Shown here piece by piece: positions 40,214 to 49,183 of a DNA stretch of 64,000 bases. A program made the position numbers and the translations under genes. The DNA lies in assembly GCA_964646625.1 (NCBI GenBank), contig CAZYHC010000001.1:124001-188000 (forward strand), in the 5' to 3' direction. Each line of letters starts with the position of its first letter. Position 1 is the first letter of the stretch. The notes beneath the pieces were generated by a model. The model saw nothing but the letters and a program-made list of their open reading frames with translations. It was not told where the DNA came from and did not search any database. The stretch comes from DAOULT01 sp964646625. Lineage in GTDB: Bacteria > Chloroflexota > Anaerolineae > CAZYHC01.

Positions 40214-41948
40214 CTAAATCCTCCAGGATACCGAGCAGGTGCCTGAGAGCCTCTTCTAATTCTTCCCAATCTTCGGGCTCGATCCCTTCCAGCCCCAAAA
40301 GCATTTGCAGAAGCGGCCCCAACTCCTCCAGCCCCTGCAATTCCTCCAGACTTTGTATTCCTTCGGCCTTCAGGATCCAGCGCTCGTAGAGGGTGTCCAC
40401 GTCCTCGTCGCCTGCGCCTTCCTTCATCACCCGCCGAAAGTCCTCCGAGCGGGCCACGCCGTACTTGTATTTTCGATAGTAGCCCTGCAAAATGTCGAAA
40501 AAGGCCTGGCCGCCAACCGCCTGGCGCAGCTCGTCCAGGAAAAGGGCCCCTTTGCCGTAGACGATAGCCTGATACCGAAGGGGGTCTTCGAAGTCCAGCA
40601 GGGAACTGTTCACCGGCGCATCGAGGCCGGCGACGGCCATGATGCCATAGGGAATCTCGGCCTGGATCATCAACTGGTTCTGGGCCGCCTCCTCGCCCTG
40701 GACGAACTCATAGTAGATGATGGAAGAATAGGTGGCGAAGCTCTCGTCCAGCCAGGGCTCGTCCACCTGATCGTTGCCCACCACGCCATACCACCACTGA
40801 TGGGCTACCTCGTGCACCACCACAGTATCCAGCTCTTCCTGGAAGAAGCCGTGGTAAAGCTCGCTGCTGACGATGACCAGGCCGGGAAACTCCATCCCGC
40901 CCGGCGCACCCTGGACGGTGAAATGGGTTTCAACCACGTCCAGCTCGGTGTAAGGATAGGGCCCAAAGTATTCGTTGTAGACCTTGACGGCATCGACGGC
41001 ATACTGGAGAGCATCCTGGCCGCTTTCCTCATCGCCGGTCAGATAATAGGAGTTGATGGTCGTTTCGCCCACCGTCTGGCTGGCTACCTGGTAATCGGGG
41101 CTGAGGACCAGCGCGAAATCACGGGTGGCCCCGCTGTAGCAGGTCAGGCGCGTGGTGCCGTCGTCCTGGGGTACGGAATCGGCCAACAGGCCAGAGGCGG
41201 CCACCACTACCTCCTGGGGCACGGTGACGTTGACGGTGAACATTGAAACCTCGCTGTAGAACGCGTCGCCCATCTCCACGTAGGGGTCCAGGTGCCAGCC
41301 TGCCTGGTCGTAGACGGCCATCATGGGATACCAGTGGCCCAGCGCCATCACGTCCTTATAGTAGCCAAAACGGTCGTCGCGATGGGGGACGGTCACCACA
41401 AAATCAAGCTTCAACTCGACCTGATTTTCGGGGAGCAGCGGCTCGGCCAGGGGCACTTCCAGGATGGTGCCCTTCACCTCGAACGATCCCTCTTGTCCGT
41501 CGATCATCACCTTTTCGACGACCAACTCACCTTCGGCGTAATGCTCGGCGTTGGGATAGAGGCGCAGGTAAAGAGCGGGCAGGGCTTCTGTCTCGTTGTT
41601 GGTGTAGAGCACCTGCTCCGTACCGGAGACTTGCATGTCCTGCCAATTGACGGTCACGTCGAGGGTATAGTGGGTGGGGTCGTCCAGGCTGGCCAGGGCC
41701 GTCCGTTCAGACGCGATCATGGTGGCCTCAAAGGGAGCAGGCTCGTAGACAATCTGGGCGGGCGCAGGAGATACCAGGCTGGCCGTCGAGGTGCACGGTT
41801 TGCCGCCAAACGCCGCGGCTGCCGGGCCAGTTCCCAGAACCAGCAGCCCTATTAAACACCCCAGGACGCCGTAGAGCCGACGTTTCCGGGCGTATCGGAT
41901 GAGAATGGGGAACCAGGATAAAGGTGAACAGAAACGCACGAAGCTCAT
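40185..41948 (-). CDS. Membrane-anchored M1-family metallopeptidase
   Basis: A 587-residue peptidase with an N-terminal membrane segment or signal (about 22-48), a beta N-domain (about 75-260), and a gluzincin catalytic domain with 'FTVQGAPGGMEFPGLVIVS' (the GxMEN-like loop as GGMEF) and zinc site 'VVHEVAHQWWYGVVGNDQVDEPWLDESFATY' in which HEVAH and the downstream E are zinc ligands. It likely trims peptides outside the membrane, fitting the nearby peptide importer. The C-terminus is rich in acidic/leucine residues. Its last 29 bases overlap the next small gene. Confidence 0.9.
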   Translation of the reverse strand: MSFVRFCSPLSWFPILIRYARKRRLYGVLGCLIGLLVLGTGPAAAAFGGKPCTSTASLVSPAPAQIVYEPAPFEATMIASERTALASLDDPTHYTLDVTVNWQDMQVSGTEQVLYTNNETEALPALYLRLYPNAEHYAEGELVVEKVMIDGQEGSFEVKGTILEVPLAEPLLPENQVELKLDFVVTVPHRDDRFGYYKDVMALGHWYPMMAVYDQAGWHLDPYVEMGDAFYSEVSMFTVNVTVPQEVVVAASGLLADSVPQDDGTTRLTCYSGATRDFALVLSPDYQVASQTVGETTINSYYLTGDEESGQDALQYAVDAVKVYNEYFGPYPYTELDVVETHFTVQGAPGGMEFPGLVIVSSELYHGFFQEELDTVVVHEVAHQWWYGVVGNDQVDEPWLDESFATYSSIIYYEFVQGEEAAQNQLMIQAEIPYGIMAVAGLDAPVNSSLLDFEDPLRYQAIVYGKGALFLDELRQAVGGQAFFDILQGYYRKYKYGVARSEDFRRVMKEGAGDEDVDTLYERWILKAEGIQSLEELQGLEELGPLLQMLLGLEGIEPEDWEELEEALRHLLGILEDLGGQNDNLPF

Positions 41949-41985
41949 GTTAACAACCTTTCAATAGAGCCATGTCCAGGGCTTG

Positions 41986-43242
41986 TTAATTACGGTTGTG
42001 CCTCTTCAGAGGTACGGTCAAGATGACAGTGGTGCCCTGTCCGACGGCGGATTGGATGGACAGATTACCCTCGATCAGGGCCGCCCGTTCACGCATGTTG
42101 ATCAGGCCCAAACTACCCCGTTGCCCGTAGGAGCGGTCTACGCTGGCTACGTCGAACCCTGGCCCCTCGTCTTTGATGCTTATCACCAGCTCGTCTTCCC
42201 GGCGCTGAACTGCCAACCACACCTGGCTCTCCCTGGCATACTTTTTGGCGTTGTTGACCGCTTCTTGAACGATGGAGAAGATGGCCGACTCGGCCTGGGG
42301 TTCTAATCTCTCCAGCGGGCCTTCCAGACGTAACTGGATAGCCATCCCTTCGTTATTCCGAAGCCGCTCCACGTATGTTTCCAAAGCCGGTGCCAGACCG
42401 TGGGTCTCCAGGATGACCGGTCTCAGGTCGAAGAGCATGGTGCGCAACTGGCGCAGGGCTCTGGAGGTCATCGACTCCAGTTGATCCATCTCCTCCTCAA
42501 CTTTCTGCGGAGCTTTGGCGGCCAGCTTTTTGATGAAGCTAAGATTCATGAGGATGGCCGCCAAAAGTTGAGCCGGGCCATCGTGAAGATCGCGGGCCAG
42601 GCGTTTGCGCACGTCCTCCTCAACGGCTACAATTCTATCTCTCTCCTCCCGCAGGTCGTGGTACAAACGGGCGTTCTCAATAGCCACCGCCGATTGAGCC
42701 GCAAAGGTAGTCAGGGTGTCCAAATCTTCGTCGTTGAAAAGTTCGCCCGAATTTTTGTTCAAAATCTGGAGCACGCCGATAACCTGTCCTTTGGTCATCA
42801 GCGGAACGCAGATGAGGGAAGTGGTTTGGAAATCGATGTCTTTCAGCACGTCGGTGTAGAGGCGATCGTCCTGGCTGACATCCTGGACGATCAACGGTTG
42901 CCGGTTAGTTACCACCCAGCCGGCGAGGCCCTTGTCTTTCTTCATACGCCGTTTTTCCAAAGCCTGTCCCCCTCCCCCCTCGATAACCTCAAAGACCAGC
43001 TCATCGGCAATGGGGTCCAGCAGGAGCAGAGAGCCAGCCGAGGCCCCCACCACTTCGACGGCGGAGCGCAAGATTTTTTTAAGCAGGGGTTCAAGGTTCA
43101 ACTCCGAAGAAAGGGATTGGGTCAGGTTTTGCAATACCTGCAAGGTGGCGATGCGTTCCAGGGCCACCTGGTTTTCCTTTTTAAGGCGTTTGTTGGTCTC
43201 AATCAGTTTCCTGAGAATCTTTTCAATCGCCCGGTCTTTCAA
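41986..43242 (-). CDS. GAF-domain histidine kinase (NarL-type, HisKA_3)
   Basis: A 418-residue cytoplasmic sensor kinase: a short coiled coil (about 1-35), a GAF domain (about 40-190, 'SAGSLLLLDPIADELVFEVIEG', 'SLICVPLMTKGQVIGVLQILN'), a HisKA_3 dimer helix with phospho-His in 'RKRLARDLHDGPAQLL', and a HATPase domain with 'QEAVNNAKKYAR', 'IKDEGPGFDV' and 'GLINMRERAALIEG'. Start TTG 43242 is chosen because AGGAGG lies exactly seven bases upstream (43255-43250); the frame extends further but without a ribosome site. No adjacent LuxR-type regulator; the single receiver at 46019 could be a partner. Confidence 0.9.
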   Translation of the reverse strand: MKDRAIEKILRKLIETNKRLKKENQVALERIATLQVLQNLTQSLSSELNLEPLLKKILRSAVEVVGASAGSLLLLDPIADELVFEVIEGGGGQALEKRRMKKDKGLAGWVVTNRQPLIVQDVSQDDRLYTDVLKDIDFQTTSLICVPLMTKGQVIGVLQILNKNSGELFNDEDLDTLTTFAAQSAVAIENARLYHDLREERDRIVAVEEDVRKRLARDLHDGPAQLLAAILMNLSFIKKLAAKAPQKVEEEMDQLESMTSRALRQLRTMLFDLRPVILETHGLAPALETYVERLRNNEGMAIQLRLEGPLERLEPQAESAIFSIVQEAVNNAKKYARESQVWLAVQRREDELVISIKDEGPGFDVASVDRSYGQRGSLGLINMRERAALIEGNLSIQSAVGQGTTVILTVPLKRHNRN

Positions 43243-43412
43243 AAAACAGCCTCCTGAGTTATGGGTTGCTCCCTGGCGGAAACGAAAGTAGAGCATGATG
43301 GGAGCCTGGGTATCATTTACTACATGATAGCGCACTCTCTGCGGGATGTCAAGCCAAAGAAGGTGGGGTGCGTCCAGAAATTTTGGCGAGTGCTCATAGC
43401 CCTCTGCTTCCA

Positions 43413-43429
43413 GTCCCCGTCTCGGGGAC
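43413..43429. repeat. GTCCCCG-TCT-CGGGGAC hairpin
   Basis: A 7-bp perfect inverted repeat with a three-base loop. CGGGGACG-like words recur at about 43559-43572, 3788-3793 and 46780-46787. Confidence 0.5.
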
Positions 43430-43468
43430 GTTCACCGCGAAGGTTCGTTGTTAGCATCACGATACTTC

Positions 43469-43550
43469 ACCGCCGATGAACACCGATGAACGCAGATAAA
43501 AAGACATAACATCAGCGTTTATCGGAGTTTATCCGCGTTTATCGGCGGTT
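43469..43550. repeat. Dispersed ACCGCCGAT/GTTTATCGGCGGT inverted repeat
   Basis: The left part (43469-43500) carries ACCGCCGATGAACACCGATG and GCAGATAAA; the right part (43518-43550) is its imperfect reverse complement with GTTTATCGG, GTTTATCCGC and GTTTATCGGCGGTT. It resembles the GATAAACGC dispersed repeats seen in many environmental genomes. The rest of the gap 43243-43684 has no gene. Confidence 0.6.
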
Positions 43551-43684
43551 ACGGTTATCGTCCCGGGGACGGGGGCCAGAGCGGCCAGTGCGATTTCGGA
43601 GAAATAGCCTCTCGAAGTTGCCTTTTCCGGCGATTTGAGTAAACTATCAACTGTGGATAGGACATTCTGAGGTAGGAGAGAAGC

Positions 43685-46012
43685 TTGAAAGCAAAGCTGC
43701 CGATCACGATCCTGCTGGCTATTCTGCTCTGCAGCCTCCTGTGGCCCCTCGGAACGCCCGGCCAGGCCCAACAGGTCCTCTACGTCTACGACCTGAGCGC
43801 CCACCATCTAAATCATTACGAGTACTGCGTCCCCCTGACCCGGCCTGGCATCTTCTGCGCCGATTTTGGGCCACCCCCGGAGGGCAAGACCTTCCCCGAC
43901 CTGCTGCGCGATTATGACCTCACCATCTTCGCCGCCACGCTCCAGGGCATCGTCAACAAGAGCGGGCCGCGCCTGTACCTCATCCACGACCACGACCGGG
44001 GCGGCGCGCCAGGCGTAGATAAACGCTGGTTGAACATCTTCCGCGATGGGAGCAAATCCTACGGTTGGCTGGCCGGTTACCAGGTGGTCAACGTGGAAAG
44101 CCTGGGTCAACTGATCGACATCTTCAAGGAGGACCTGGCGGGGGTGGTGCTGTGGGACCCCCACGTTCCCGCCACCCTGAACGTGGCTACCACCATCGCC
44201 GGGGTGGAGAACCTGGCCGTGCTGCGGGCCGGCAGCGCCCTCGAAGAAGAGGTGACCAGCCGCCTGCCGGTTCAGCGTTCCCTGGTGGGCAAATTCGGCT
44301 CCAAAAACGAGGCTTATTCTTGGGCCAGGGAGGTGTACCTGGACGGCGGACGGGCCAATCCCACCCTGTTGGCCTACTTCGAGGACGGCTGGCCGGCGGT
44401 GTTATACAGCCAGAACCGTATGACTCGCCGGGGGGTGTACGCCTTCGAGCGAGATTACGTGGTGCAGAATAGGGGGTTCGTCTTCGACCTGTCGCCCTGG
44501 TCGGAGCCGCCCGTTGACGACCCCGGCCAGGCGCCGGGCACCGATCTATTCACTCTCAGGGACATTCTGAGTTCGGCCCGTTATCAGGCAGGCTCAGAGC
44601 TGATCTGCATCTGGGGGTACATCCCCTGGTACCAGAAGTACTCTAACGCCCCGGACGCGGGCGGCACCCAAACCGACGCCGCAGGAGAATGGGAAAGCAC
44701 CTGGCTTTTCTCTTCCTACGGCGCTTATCTGGCCGGCGGTGGGGGGGATATCGTGGGGCTGGCCCTGGCTAACCTCTCCGTACACAGCCATGCTCCCCGA
44801 CCGGAAAGGTACGTGCAGCCTCCTCCCCCTACCAGGGAGCAATTGATGGAGAGAGGCTACCTGACCGCAGAAGGAACGGTGGCCGACAAAACCTATCTTC
44901 TCTACTACGCCGGGGACTACGACCTGGCCCATAGCGTTTACGTCATCCCCGACAGCGCCTTCCCCTACCCCTGGCGGGACGAGAAGCGGGGCCAGGTGCC
45001 CATCGCCTGGGGCTTCAACCCTGGCCTGGTCGAGGTCATGCCGGACATCATGACCTATTTCCTCCAGACCAGGACCGACCAGGATTTCTTTGTCGGCCCC
45101 AACAGCGGCGCAGGTTACGTCAACCCAGGCGCTCTGCCCCAGGCCCTCGACTCGAGCTGGGTGCAGCACTCTCTGCGCTATTATCGCCCCCTGAATTACA
45201 GCATCCAGGGCTGGATATGGAACGGCAAAGGCGGGCCGCTGAGCGACGACAAAAAAGCCCTCTTCGTGCCTCTGGCCGGAGATGGGATGATCTTCGACCA
45301 CATGAGGCTGGAGGGCCACTGGCCGCGTATGTTCCAGGGGGTGCCCATCGTCGCCCGCCGCCAGGTAGGCTCCGGGGCGATAACCAACGCCGAAAATGCG
45401 GCCCTGGATATCCATAACTCCTACAAAGCGTACCTCTCCAGCCACAGCGTCAACGAGCCGAAGTTTTTGATCTTCAGGAGCACCTCGTATGGGCCGGATT
45501 TCCTGTGGGAGGTAACGCAACGGCTCAAGGCCGACGAGGCGGGCGGCCTGGTTCGGGACCAGAACGGCCAGGTTCTACACCCCGACTACCAGGTCGTCGA
45601 TCCCTACACTTTCTTCTACCTGATGCGCCTCCATCTTGGGGGGCATAACCATTACCGGGCCACGTACGTATCCGACAACTTCCCGACCCTGGCCCGGCCA
45701 GGACAGACCTACGACGTACAGGTTGTGGTCCGCAACGATGGCTGGGATACCTGGCATCCGTCCCTCTATTGGCTGGGGGTGGAGGCCCGGGCGGGGAGCA
45801 TCCCGCCGCGTGGTCTGGCCGATTATCCGTTGCGGGTCGAGCTGCCCGGCCAGGTGCCGCCTGGAGGGACGGTGACCCTCAACTTTCAATGGGCGGCCCC
45901 CAAAGAAGAAAGCACCTACACCCTTCAGTACGACATGATAGCCGCAGGGGTGGGCACTTTCGAGGAACGGAACGACACTCCCTGGCAGAACACGATCTTG
46001 GTCAGGCCCTGA
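43685..46012 (+). CDS. Secreted GxGYxYP domain-containing protein
   Basis: A 775-residue exported protein with a signal peptide (about 1-29). The N-terminal GxGYxYP_N-like region (about 30-270) includes 'FPDLLRDYDLTIFAATLQGIVNKSGPRLYLI'; the C-terminal GxGYxYP region (about 280-640) includes 'SSYGAYLAGGGGDIVG', 'YYAGDYDLAHSVYVIPD', 'QVPIAWGFNPGLVEVMP' and the name motif in the form GAGYVNPG. A final beta-sandwich (about 655-775, 'RPGQTYDVQVVVRNDGWDTW') is an Ig-like NEW/FW-type domain. Family members are associated with polysaccharide utilisation, but no activity is established. Start TTG 43685 follows TAGGAGAGAAG. Standalone, convergent with the response regulator. Confidence 0.85.
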   Translation: MKAKLPITILLAILLCSLLWPLGTPGQAQQVLYVYDLSAHHLNHYEYCVPLTRPGIFCADFGPPPEGKTFPDLLRDYDLTIFAATLQGIVNKSGPRLYLIHDHDRGGAPGVDKRWLNIFRDGSKSYGWLAGYQVVNVESLGQLIDIFKEDLAGVVLWDPHVPATLNVATTIAGVENLAVLRAGSALEEEVTSRLPVQRSLVGKFGSKNEAYSWAREVYLDGGRANPTLLAYFEDGWPAVLYSQNRMTRRGVYAFERDYVVQNRGFVFDLSPWSEPPVDDPGQAPGTDLFTLRDILSSARYQAGSELICIWGYIPWYQKYSNAPDAGGTQTDAAGEWESTWLFSSYGAYLAGGGGDIVGLALANLSVHSHAPRPERYVQPPPPTREQLMERGYLTAEGTVADKTYLLYYAGDYDLAHSVYVIPDSAFPYPWRDEKRGQVPIAWGFNPGLVEVMPDIMTYFLQTRTDQDFFVGPNSGAGYVNPGALPQALDSSWVQHSLRYYRPLNYSIQGWIWNGKGGPLSDDKKALFVPLAGDGMIFDHMRLEGHWPRMFQGVPIVARRQVGSGAITNAENAALDIHNSYKAYLSSHSVNEPKFLIFRSTSYGPDFLWEVTQRLKADEAGGLVRDQNGQVLHPDYQVVDPYTFFYLMRLHLGGHNHYRATYVSDNFPTLARPGQTYDVQVVVRNDGWDTWHPSLYWLGVEARAGSIPPRGLADYPLRVELPGQVPPGGTVTLNFQWAAPKEESTYTLQYDMIAAGVGTFEERNDTPWQNTILVRP

Positions 46013-46018
46013 CCAGGT

Positions 46019-46420
46019 TCATTCTCTCGGGCCTTTGTTGGCACGTCTGGCCAGTTGTTTTTCAATGGCCAGTTCCAGATCTCGCAGATTGCAGGGTTTA
46101 TTCAGATAATCATCGACCTCAGCTTCTATGGTCCCGCGATCGACGTACTTGCCTTTCAGAGCCGTCAGAACGATAACGGGGATGTCGCTGGTGAGCGGAT
46201 CATCCCGCAACAGGTGGAAGGTTTCATGCCCATTCATGCCGGGCATGGCGATGTCCATAAGGATCACGTCGGGTTTTTCCTTTCGAGCCAGCTCCAGACA
46301 TTCCGGTCCGCTGCTGGCTTCGATAACCTTATAGTGACTGAGCATCAGCGCCTCCTTGAGAACGCTGCGAAACATGTCATGGTCATCGACTACCATGATT
46401 TTCGGCCTTCCTGCTGGCAT
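46019..46420 (-). CDS. Single-domain response regulator
   Basis: A 133-residue CheY-like receiver without an output domain: 'KIMVVDDHDMFRSVL' (acidic pair), 'DVILMDIAMPGMNG' (phospho-Asp), 'VIVLTALKG' (Thr/Ala switch position) and 'DYLNKPCNLRDLE' (Lys). The C-terminal tail is basic. It ends seven bases from the convergent GxGYxYP gene. It may take phosphate from the GAF kinase 3 kb upstream or from a kinase elsewhere. Confidence 0.9.
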   Translation of the reverse strand: MPAGRPKIMVVDDHDMFRSVLKEALMLSHYKVIEASSGPECLELARKEKPDVILMDIAMPGMNGHETFHLLRDDPLTSDIPVIVLTALKGKYVDRGTIEAEVDDYLNKPCNLRDLELAIEKQLARRANKGPRE

Positions 46421-46685
46421 TCAGGTAACCTCCTCCCAAAGATTTAAGGCCGACAGTTGGCAGGTCGCCGGCTATAATATAATCTGACCACATCCCAAAA
46501 TCCCAATTGCCCAGGAATCTCCCTACAGTATTATTATAAGGGAGTATGATAAAACCAACATAAATGAAACCTAAACAAAACATAAACGGGGCGGCTCAAA
46601 AAAGGGATGGCCTCTCACCCATCCCCGAGACGGGGAGCGGGAAGGCCAGGACTTTGACAGGCCCCTGTGGGATGGGCTGAGAGGA

Positions 46686-46815
46686 CTGGCAGAAAAGCCG
46701 ATTTAGGTGTATAATGAGATTACGGAGCGGTAAATTTCTCCGGCTTTGCGTCACCTGAGCCTGGATCGCCCTCGTGCTTTCGGGGACGCAAACCCAGTCG
46801 AAAAGGAGGTGAGGA
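46686..46815 (+). promoter_or_regulatory. Promoter and possible structured leader of the ABC importer operon
   Basis: CTGGCA (46686-46691) and TATAAT (46710-46715) precede a leader in which TTTGCGTC (46745-46752) pairs exactly with GACGCAAA (46785-46792). An alternative stem, CCGGCT with AGCCTGG (46740-46764 region), excludes it. The leader ends with AAAAGGAGGTGAGG (46801-46814), nearly 80 bases before the true start. This mutually exclusive pairing resembles a regulatory leader, but I recognise no riboswitch class. The remaining bases 46421-46685 show only short GC hairpins. Confidence 0.35.
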
Positions 46816-46892
46816 AGAGGAGCAAAAATTTCTGTTTGGCCTTTCGAGACTGAAAAGTTCGATAACACTTCAAAGTAGTAAGGAGGGAAAAA

Positions 46893-48044
46893 ATGCGTAA
46901 AGTATGGACGGTATTGGCAGTCGTGATCCTTGTGCTCACGACCCAGGTGGCCTGGACTCCTCTGTCCCAGGAGCCGACTGAAATCACCATGGTGGATACC
47001 AACTCAGGGGCCAACTTCCAGTGGTACTGGCAGACGCGCGTCCTGCCCATGATAGAAGACGACCTGGGGATCAAGATCAACTACGTGGTCTCCGGAAGCT
47101 CGGAGCAGATCGAGCGGATGAAAGCCTGGGAAGCCGGCCAGGGCGATGCCCATCTGCTGTTCGTCAAGCCCGAACACATCACCGACATGCTCGACGAGGG
47201 CATCGCCTTGGAGACGCTCTATCCCGACCAGTTGGAAGTCATCCCCAACCTGGAGAAGTGCCCCAAGGCTTATCTGGAAAAGGTATTAGGCATCGATATT
47301 GGGGGCAAGGGCGCCCTGTACTGGCGGAGTCAGTACTCTTTGATCTACGACTCGGCCTACATCGACAATCCGCCCACCTCCTGGAAGGAGTTCTACGAGC
47401 GACGAGAGGAATGGAAGGGACACATCGGCCTGGTCCGTCCTGACGCCAAGTCTGGTTCCAGTTACAGGCAGCCCTACAGCTTCCTCAACGCCTTCGTGGA
47501 CATGGTGGACGAAGAAGGCAACGCCATCCCCCTGGAAGAGCTACAGAAAACGGAGGAGTGGCAGGACGCCTGGGCCAAGCTGGTGGACTTCTACACCTAC
47601 GCCACCCTGCCCCTGGCCCCCGAACCACCCAACCTGTTCGAGCGGTTCAAGTCCGGCGAAACCTGGATCAGCTTCTACGCCATGGACTTCTCGCTGTGGT
47701 CCCGCTTCCAGGGCACGATGCCACCTACGGTCAAGGCCAGCTTCCTTGAGGAAGGGATGGCAGCCGGCTCCGACGGCTACCTGGTGGTGCCCGCCGACAT
47801 ACCCGACGAGTACAAACCCCTGGTCTATAACCTGATCAACTACCTGCTGTCCGACACCCAGCAGATTTTGCTGGTCACCACCATGTGGCAATACTGCGGC
47901 ACGGACATTTGGGACGTGGTGCCGGAAGTGGTCTGGGATACCATTCCGCCATGGGAGAGCATGGAACCGGCCAGGCTACGGATCGGGAACTCGGAAGTTA
48001 CAAATCTCATCAAGGAGCAAGGTCCAGAACTCCTCGTTCCCTAA
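46893..48044 (+). CDS. ABC importer solute-binding protein (polyamine/iron-type)
   Basis: A 383-residue exported binding protein: signal peptide (about 1-28, no lipobox Cys), 'EITMVDTNSGANFQWYWQT' at the start of the mature part, 'GDAHLLFVKPEHITDMLDEGIAL', 'GALYWRSQYSLIYDS', 'PPTSWKEFYERREEWKGHIGL'. This is the type II periplasmic-binding fold of the family with PotD, AfuA and related proteins; the ligand is not readable. In a cell without an outer membrane, lack of a lipid anchor is notable. AAGGAGGG precedes the ATG. A hairpin follows the stop before the first permease gene. Confidence 0.85.
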   Translation: MRKVWTVLAVVILVLTTQVAWTPLSQEPTEITMVDTNSGANFQWYWQTRVLPMIEDDLGIKINYVVSGSSEQIERMKAWEAGQGDAHLLFVKPEHITDMLDEGIALETLYPDQLEVIPNLEKCPKAYLEKVLGIDIGGKGALYWRSQYSLIYDSAYIDNPPTSWKEFYERREEWKGHIGLVRPDAKSGSSYRQPYSFLNAFVDMVDEEGNAIPLEELQKTEEWQDAWAKLVDFYTYATLPLAPEPPNLFERFKSGETWISFYAMDFSLWSRFQGTMPPTVKASFLEEGMAAGSDGYLVVPADIPDEYKPLVYNLINYLLSDTQQILLVTTMWQYCGTDIWDVVPEVVWDTIPPWESMEPARLRIGNSEVTNLIKEQGPELLVP

Positions 48045-48062
48045 TAGAGCCTCAATAGTAAA

Positions 48063-48098
48063 AGAGGTAGGCGGGGTTAACCCGCCCTGCCTGCCTCT
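48063..48098 (+). terminator. Hairpin between binding-protein and permease genes
   Basis: AGAGG...GGCGGG (48063-48075) pairs with CCCGCC...CCTCT (48081-48098), without a clean T-run. Such stem-loops commonly reduce downstream expression after the binding-protein gene. Confidence 0.5.
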
Positions 48099-48116
48099 TC
48101 TCAACATCAGTTTTTT

Positions 48117-48179
48117 AGCCACATAGAACACAGAGTTCACGGAGGAAAAAACTCTTTCTCTAAACCCTCTCCGTGGTTT
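48117..48179. repeat. Dispersed CACAGAG/CCGTGG inverted repeat
   Basis: AGCCACATAGAACACAGAG and TTCACGGAGG face CCTCTCCGTGG. A partial member of the repeat family at 7050-7120. Confidence 0.45.
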
Positions 48180-48195
48180 GAAAAGGAAGACGAAG

Positions 48196-49053
48196 ATGGG
48201 GAATTGGTTCAAAAGGCGGAGGCGTTTTCTAGTCACCTTGCTGATGCTGGCCCCTGGTTTTCTGGGCTTCTTTGGCCTTTTTCTGTATCCCATGCTGATA
48301 ACGATCGTCAGGAGCCTGCGACCAGAAAGACAGGACATTGGCTGGACCCTGGAGAACTACGCCAACGTTCTGGGCAAGGCCCGTTTCCGGGAGGCCGTCG
48401 TTTTGACCTTTGTGCTGGCCGTTTCGTCCACGCTGCTCTCCGTGGTGCTCAGCGTGCCTTTGGCCCTGGCCCTGCGCGAAAAGGTCAGGGGCCATCGCCT
48501 TTTTAGGCTGGCTATTCTCATCCCGATCACCGTGCCCGGCCTGATCGGCGCGCTGGGGCTGCTTCTGCTGTGGGCCAGCAATGGCTGGATCAACCTTTTT
48601 CTGGTGCAGGTGGTGCCTTTCGTCAAAGAGCCTGCGCGGGTGAACTACACCGTCCCCGGCCTGATCATCTTTTACCTGTGGCACTATTTCCCCTACACGG
48701 CGGTGACCACCCTGGCTACCCTGGAGGGCCTGGACCGCAGCATCGAAGAGGCCGCGTCGGTGGTGGGGGCCAACAGTTGGCAGGTCATCCGCTACGTGGT
48801 GCTGCCCCTGATCATGCCCGGCATCCTGGCCGGTTCGGTGCTGACTTTTATGGCCGCTTTTGGAGCTTTCAGCATCCCGCTCATCACCGGGGGCAACTAT
48901 CGCCCTCTGTCCGTGACCCTCTACACCCAGATCAATTTCAGCCCTCCTCGCTGGTCGGCGGCCAGCGCCATCGCCGTCATCATGGCTATCTTGCAGGTGG
49001 TCTTTCTGTCCCTGTACATGAGGATTCTGAGGAGGCCGGCGGTGTCGAGGTAG
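48196..49053 (+). CDS. ABC transporter permease, importer component 1
   Basis: A 285-residue membrane protein with about six helices and the EAA loop 'EGLDRSIEEAASVVGANSWQVIRYVVLPLIMPGIL' that docks to the ATPase. It matches the first (PotB-like) permease of polyamine/iron/thiamine-type importers. ATG 48196 follows AAGGAAG; a TTG at 48178 is upstream in frame. Its partner permease and ATPase are 2.7 kb downstream, after an inserted two-gene block. Confidence 0.9.
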   Translation: MGNWFKRRRRFLVTLLMLAPGFLGFFGLFLYPMLITIVRSLRPERQDIGWTLENYANVLGKARFREAVVLTFVLAVSSTLLSVVLSVPLALALREKVRGHRLFRLAILIPITVPGLIGALGLLLLWASNGWINLFLVQVVPFVKEPARVNYTVPGLIIFYLWHYFPYTAVTTLATLEGLDRSIEEAASVVGANSWQVIRYVVLPLIMPGILAGSVLTFMAAFGAFSIPLITGGNYRPLSVTLYTQINFSPPRWSAASAIAVIMAILQVVFLSLYMRILRRPAVSR

Positions 49054-49183
49054 AGGTAGATTCGCAAAAGGCGGGATTTTACCATCGGGGGCGAACAAAA
49101 GGTTCACCGAATAAGGAGCTATGCGCCACTGCGGAGAGCATGATGGGGCGTCTGAAAAGGTGACACCAAACAGGAGGATAACT

